Shown in pieces: positions 5,751-8,449 of a stretch of 8,449 nt of DNA. Position 1 is the first letter of the stretch. Each line of letters begins with the position of its first letter. Source of the DNA: an uncultured Chthoniobacterales bacterium (GTDB lineage: Bacteria > Verrucomicrobiota > Verrucomicrobiia > Chthoniobacterales > CAKUMP01). The stretch spans positions 1-8,449 of the forward strand of contig CAKUMP010000091.1 of assembly GCA_934667795.1 (NCBI GenBank), in the 5' to 3' direction. The notes under the pieces are model-generated. The model worked only from the letters and a program-made list of their open reading frames with translations. It had not been told where the DNA came from and did not search any database. The translations under genes and the position numbers were made by a program.

Positions 5751-5778
5751 AGCGACCTCTGCGCTCTTTGCGTGAAAC
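5751..5778. repeat. Third copy of the GACGTGAAAC/CACGCAAAG-type repeat
   Basis: AGCGACCTCTGCGCTCTTTG and the following CGTGAAAC match 1497-1524 in the same direction and the reverse complement of 1321-1351. The following CCACCTCC also recurs after the 1497 copy (about 1540-1547), so similarity extends somewhat past the arm. Confidence 0.5.
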
Positions 5779-5807
5779 TCTGTCCGGGCTGTACCACCTC
5801 CATACGC

Positions 5808-5825
5808 TTCGCGCTATTCCGCGAA
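5808..5825 (-). terminator. Short hairpin just past the ubiX operon's last stop codon
   Basis: TTCGCG (5808-5813) and CGCGAA (5820-5825) form a 6-bp stem with a 6-nt loop, touching the stop codon (5826-5828) of the last operon gene. No T-tract follows on the minus strand, so a terminator role is only suggested by position. Confidence 0.3.
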
Positions 5826-6740
5826 TTAAAAATGATCTACCCAATCCTGGATGATATTGGTATCTGCGGGGACACGGATCAGGAGGTCCTGGTTTTCCAC
5901 TTCGCCTACGCGCCAGGATTGGACGACCCACAACCGGACATTCAGATTCCCCTCTTTTCCTTCCTCTACATGCAGCCCGCAATAGGGTGCAATGCGTGCG
6001 CTTTCTTCTACACGGCTATAATTGCCGTAACGCGAAAAATCCATTTCTCCGGGTTTGCTTACCTCTTCTACCAGCAAATCCCCATCTTCTGTCTTTCGTA
6101 ATTTATGGACAAATTCATTTCCCCGGACTTCGATCAGGTCTTCGAACACGCGCATTTGTATCGAATTTTTTTCAGCATCAGGCCCCATCATCAGTGCACC
6201 GCGCAGGGTGGGGTCAACCATACTGTGATGAAATAACAACTTATCAACTTCTACCGTTTCGGACATCATTAACTGCCCGCGGTCGAGATCGTACCAGACC
6301 ATCACCCCATCGAGATAGCCATTCATTTTTTCCACCTTGCCGGATTCTTCCCGCTGCACCACCTTCGCTCCATCCGGACGGACCAGGTATTCCCAGCGGG
6401 TTTCTTGACCGGGACCAAATTCGACTTCCATCGCCTGCAGGAGTTGCAAACTTAACCGGTACGCATTTTCTTCGCTCAGGATTTGTAAACTCATCAACGC
6501 GCCTAATGCCTGCAAGTCCCGAAATTTGTCGGCATTTACGACCCAATTGACTTCCTGCACATGCATTTTTCCATTTTCAAATGCATCTGCCCGTTCTTTT
6601 AAAGCGGAACGTAAAATGCCCCATTCCTCTCCATCCGAGGCCTCTTCTCCGGCCCGGACAGACATTTGTCCACAGACAAAAAATACCACCACCCCCAGTG
6701 ACCCCAGCACCCATAATTTCCATCGATTTTCCTCAAACAT
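5826..6740 (-). CDS. Exported protein of unknown function, 304 aa, last gene of the ubiX operon
   Basis: The function is not recognised. The N-terminus has a signal peptide with a charged start (MFEENRWK), a hydrophobic core (LWVLGSLGVVVFFVCG, about 9-24) and a likely cleavage SVRA/GE at residue 30. The mature part is mixed alpha/beta, without transmembrane segments or an obvious catalytic motif. Its second half alternates short beta-like stretches (YLDGVMVWYDLDRGQLMM, NEFVHKLRKTEDGDLLVEEV). That pattern, with an exported protein beside a lipid acyltransferase, loosely recalls LolA-like or outer-membrane-lipoprotein-sorting folds, but this is a guess. The start at 6740 is supported by a good Shine-Dalgarno GGGAGG (6752-6747) 6 nt before the ATG. 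It follows the acyltransferase stop (TAG 6758-6756) by 15 bp, so the two are very probably co-transcribed. The coding strand is G-rich. Confidence 0.8.
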   Translation of the reverse strand: MFEENRWKLWVLGSLGVVVFFVCGQMSVRAGEEASDGEEWGILRSALKERADAFENGKMHVQEVNWVVNADKFRDLQALGALMSLQILSEENAYRLSLQLLQAMEVEFGPGQETRWEYLVRPDGAKVVQREESGKVEKMNGYLDGVMVWYDLDRGQLMMSETVEVDKLLFHHSMVDPTLRGALMMGPDAEKNSIQMRVFEDLIEVRGNEFVHKLRKTEDGDLLVEEVSKPGEMDFSRYGNYSRVEESARIAPYCGLHVEEGKEGNLNVRLWVVQSWRVGEVENQDLLIRVPADTNIIQDWVDHF

Positions 6741-6755
6741 AACAGGCCTCCCACT

Positions 6756-7511
6756 CTATTGCGTTTTTGTGTAGGATAAAAGTAAATTTCGCAACGCTTC
6801 GCGTGCTTTTTCGATCGATTCCTCACTTTCTTTCTCTTTCTTACTATCGTCCATTTCCACGATCGGCTCAAACCGCACGCGCACCTTGCTGAAAGGCTTG
6901 GGAATAAAAAATCCATCCCAACTGCGTAACCTCCATGCAGACTCCATTTCGACGCTGATTGGCAGGATGTTTGCTCCCGATAAACGGGCTAACTGGACGA
7001 CTCCTCCATGGACATGATATTTCGGCCCCCGGGGGCCATCGGGGGTAATGGCGATGTCTTTTCCACTGCGCAAATAACGCAACAGCGCCACCATCGCAGC
7101 GCGTCCTCGTTTGGATGTCGAGCCACGCACGGAATCGAGTCCGTACCCTGCCACCACGCGCGCCAGGATTTCGCCATCCGAACTGGCACTTGTCAAAACT
7201 GCCCCTTTGCGGTGAAAGGCAAAACGTCGGTACACTTCCGGAACGACCAGGATGCGATTATGCCAAAACACCCAGATCAGGGGTGGGTTCGAATCCCGTC
7301 CTTGGGAGTTGGCGAAGTCGGCGGAATCGGCGTTTTGTTCCGGGTTGGTCACCCAACCGTTTGCATCTTCAAAATCGATCCGCAAGGTCATTCCCAGCAG
7401 TTTCATCACCCCACGAATAAGGGCAGCCAGAATCACCACTTTCCAGAGTTTCCAACCGTGCAGGCTTTTTGATTCTTTCCCTGTTTTCTCCAGGGGTGCG
7501 GGTTCGCTCAT
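6756..7511 (-). CDS. DUF374 (COG2121) lysophospholipid/lipid A acyltransferase-like protein, 251 aa
   Basis: This is a membrane-associated acyltransferase-like protein of the DUF374 family. One characterised branch of that family (LpxJ of epsilonproteobacteria) is a lipid A late acyltransferase. Visible family blocks are an N-terminal hydrophobic segment (about 24-44), FWHNRILVVPE (82-92) with the conserved WH, SASSDGEILARVVAGYGLDS (108-127), VRGSTSKRGRAA (128-139), the hallmark ITPDGPRGPKY (155-165) and SWDGFFIPKPFSKV (197-210). The C-terminus (222-240) is a charged helix. It acts most likely at the inner-membrane cytoplasmic face; donor and acceptor lipids are unknown. It overlaps ubiX by 4 bp (ATGA, 7508-7511), so translation is probably coupled. 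Oddly, residues about 49-76 (NGWVTNPEQNADSADFANSQ and a few more) look like a polar insertion before the WH block compared with my memory of the family. Confidence 0.88.
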   Translation of the reverse strand: MSEPAPLEKTGKESKSLHGWKLWKVVILAALIRGVMKLLGMTLRIDFEDANGWVTNPEQNADSADFANSQGRDSNPPLIWVFWHNRILVVPEVYRRFAFHRKGAVLTSASSDGEILARVVAGYGLDSVRGSTSKRGRAAMVALLRYLRSGKDIAITPDGPRGPKYHVHGGVVQLARLSGANILPISVEMESAWRLRSWDGFFIPKPFSKVRVRFEPIVEMDDSKKEKESEESIEKAREALRNLLLSYTKTQ

Positions 7512-8068
7512 TCTGTGTTTTTGTTTCCCCAGCGAAAAGCGCCGGGAGTATTGGTGATCCCTAACTGATCCAGAATGCGCTGCACCACGGTATCCACCGC
7601 TTCGATCAGGGTTTCCGGACGATTATAAAACCCCGGTGACGCCGGCATGACCACCGCCCCGGCTTCCAGCAAGGTCACGACATTCCGGGCATGGATCAGA
7701 TTCCAGGGCGTTTCTCTGGGAACCAGAATGAGTTTGCGTCGTTCTTTAAGAAAAACATCTGCTGCGCGTAAAATCCCGGTTTCGCTGGTGCCGGCAGCAA
7801 TCCTGCCAACGGTCCCCATGGAACACGGGACAATCACCATGGCATCCAGCAAAGCAGAACCACTCGCGTAAGGGGCATTCATCGATTTTTCGCCATACGT
7901 CAAAACGCCATCCCGCACCTTCAATTCCCCCAGTTCCTCCTGAATGACCTGATGTGCATATCCACTTAATACCAAATGAATTTCATGCGCTGCCGGATCC
8001 AGAAAATCCAGCAATCGCTGCAAATAAATCGCCCCACTTGCACCTGTCGCCGCTACAACGAGTCTCAT
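7508..8068 (-). CDS. ubiX: Flavin prenyltransferase UbiX
   Basis: UbiX joins a dimethylallyl group to reduced FMN, making the prenylated-FMN cofactor required by UbiD-type reversible decarboxylases. In E. coli this serves ubiquinone synthesis. The 186-residue product has the usual length and motifs: the flavin-binding VVAATGASGAIYLQRLL at 4-20, LVLSGYA (32-38), PCSMGTVGRIAAGTS (81-95), AADVFLKERRKLILVPRETP (102-121) with Lys108, Arg118 and Glu119 at the expected active-site places, and MPASPGFYNRPETL (141-154) with Tyr148. A Shine-Dalgarno AGGA (8079-8076) lies 7 nt before the ATG. It is the first gene of the three-gene minus-strand cluster. No ubiD-like partner is present in the window, so it may lie elsewhere. 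No anomalies are seen. Confidence 0.96.
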   Translation of the reverse strand: MRLVVAATGASGAIYLQRLLDFLDPAAHEIHLVLSGYAHQVIQEELGELKVRDGVLTYGEKSMNAPYASGSALLDAMVIVPCSMGTVGRIAAGTSETGILRAADVFLKERRKLILVPRETPWNLIHARNVVTLLEAGAVVMPASPGFYNRPETLIEAVDTVVQRILDQLGITNTPGAFRWGNKNTE

Positions 8069-8127
8069 TTTTTTATCCTAAAACAAAACCCCCACCCCAA
8101 TCAAGAACTTGCTGGTTCTACCCTGGA

Positions 8128-8238
8128 ATGATTTATGATTTATGATTTATGATTTGTGACCTCAATCCTCAATCCTCAATCCAAAATCCCATTTATGATT
8201 TATGATTTATGATTTCTGATTTTTGATTGATGATTGAA
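8128..8238. repeat. Heptamer tandem repeats ATGATTT and CTCAATC, upstream of ubiX
   Basis: Four perfect ATGATTT units occupy 8128-8155. Three perfect CTCAATC units occupy 8161-8181. At 8191-8211 three ATTTATG units follow (the same heptamer in another phase), then degenerate ones (ATTTCTG, ATTTTTG) to about 8238. No gene is credible. The stretch 8239-8316 contains only a two-copy 10-mer, TCTTCCATCA, at 8283-8302 and nothing else I can name. Confidence 0.85.
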
Positions 8239-8316
8239 TCTCCTCAAGGCATTTCGGCTCAGCATCTTACAAGACCTCATTCTCTTCCATCATCTTCCAT
8301 CACATATTCCGGGTTT

Positions 8317-8449
8317 AAATCCTAAATCCTAAATCCTAAATCCTCAATCCGCAATCCGCAATCCTAAATCCTCAATCCGCAATCCGCAATCCGCAATCCG
8401 CAATCCGCAATCCGCAATCCGCAATCCGCAATCCGCAATCCGCAATCCG
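8317..8449. repeat. Heptamer array, 19 units in perfect phase, running off the window
   Basis: The 133 bases divide exactly into 19 seven-base units. The order is AAATCCT x4, CAATCCG x2, CAATCCT, AAATCCT, then CAATCCG x11 to the last base. Only the first (A/C) and seventh (T/G) positions vary; the inner AATCC is invariant. There is no start, stop or RNA fold that would make it a gene. The array probably continues beyond the edge. It resembles the heptameric short tandem repeats seen in many environmental bacterial genomes. Confidence 0.9.

Noticed and set aside
5987..6550. + strand frame of 187 codons opposite the 304-aa gene
   Set aside because: The minus-strand gene has a signal peptide, a strong SD and operon spacing. 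The + frame is rich in Pro/Arg/Ser/His and has no support.
7508..8068. Classical ubiX-ubiD pair
   Set aside because: ubiX is clear, but no UbiD-like decarboxylase is encoded in the window.
8317..8449. CRISPR array
   Set aside because: The units are 7-bp direct tandem repeats with no spacers and there are no cas genes.

Overview
The window looks like a chromosomal segment of a Gram-negative bacterium of moderate GC content. I lean towards the Verrucomicrobiota/PVC group. The basis is indirect: the style of the intergenic repeats (a hairpin element opening TTTGGAGTGC, a GCCGACGAGGACGTCGG palindrome, a REP-like triple hairpin), signal peptides and a lipobox, a lipid A-type acyltransferase, and start codons that often lack a Shine-Dalgarno sequence. 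The phylum is an inference; the Gram-negative envelope is better supported. No defence system, CRISPR array, transposase or prophage gene is visible. The protein-coding content is mostly ordinary; the unusual material lies between the genes.

Layout. Positions 3-761 (+) hold the C-terminal part of an AEC-family permease. Positions 762-1663 have no protein gene but carry a REP-like triple hairpin, a long imperfect hairpin element, a tRNA-Gly(UCC) gene with a plausible promoter, and an inverted pair of CACGCAAAG-type repeats. Then come trhO (1664-2554, +), copy 1 of a short TIR element, a strong promoter-like sequence, an exported protein of unknown function (2876-4150, +) and a four-EF-hand lipoprotein (4174-4629, +). 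A palindrome holding both stop codons separates the lipoprotein from a convergent, exported beta-carbonic anhydrase (4657-5391, -). Copy 2 of the TIR element and another CACGCAAAG-type repeat follow. The minus-strand cluster ubiX (8068-7508), DUF374 acyltransferase (7511-6756) and exported unknown protein (6740-5826) is tightly packed (4-bp overlap, then a 15-bp dedicated gap) and is almost certainly one operon read leftwards. The right edge is built of 7-bp tandem repeats that run off the window.

How the genes relate. TrhO and tRNA-Gly are translation functions but are not obviously co-regulated. TrhO hydroxylates wobble U34, but only in certain tRNAs. The exported unknown protein and the EF-hand lipoprotein are 23 bp apart and may be co-transcribed. 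UbiX makes prenylated FMN for UbiD-type decarboxylases, and no ubiD is visible here. The DUF374 protein probably acylates a lipid A or phospholipid precursor at the inner membrane.

Two observations stand out. First, the + strand is G-rich over C at the left edge and C-rich over G from about 1500 onward, whichever strand the genes lie on. This is the pattern expected around a replication terminus or an inversion breakpoint, and it falls in the repeat-rich gap 762-1663. Second, two same-direction copies of a 169-184 bp element have 31-bp terminal inverted repeats made of 10-bp modules, with a 24-bp unit outside the left end that differs in copy number between them.
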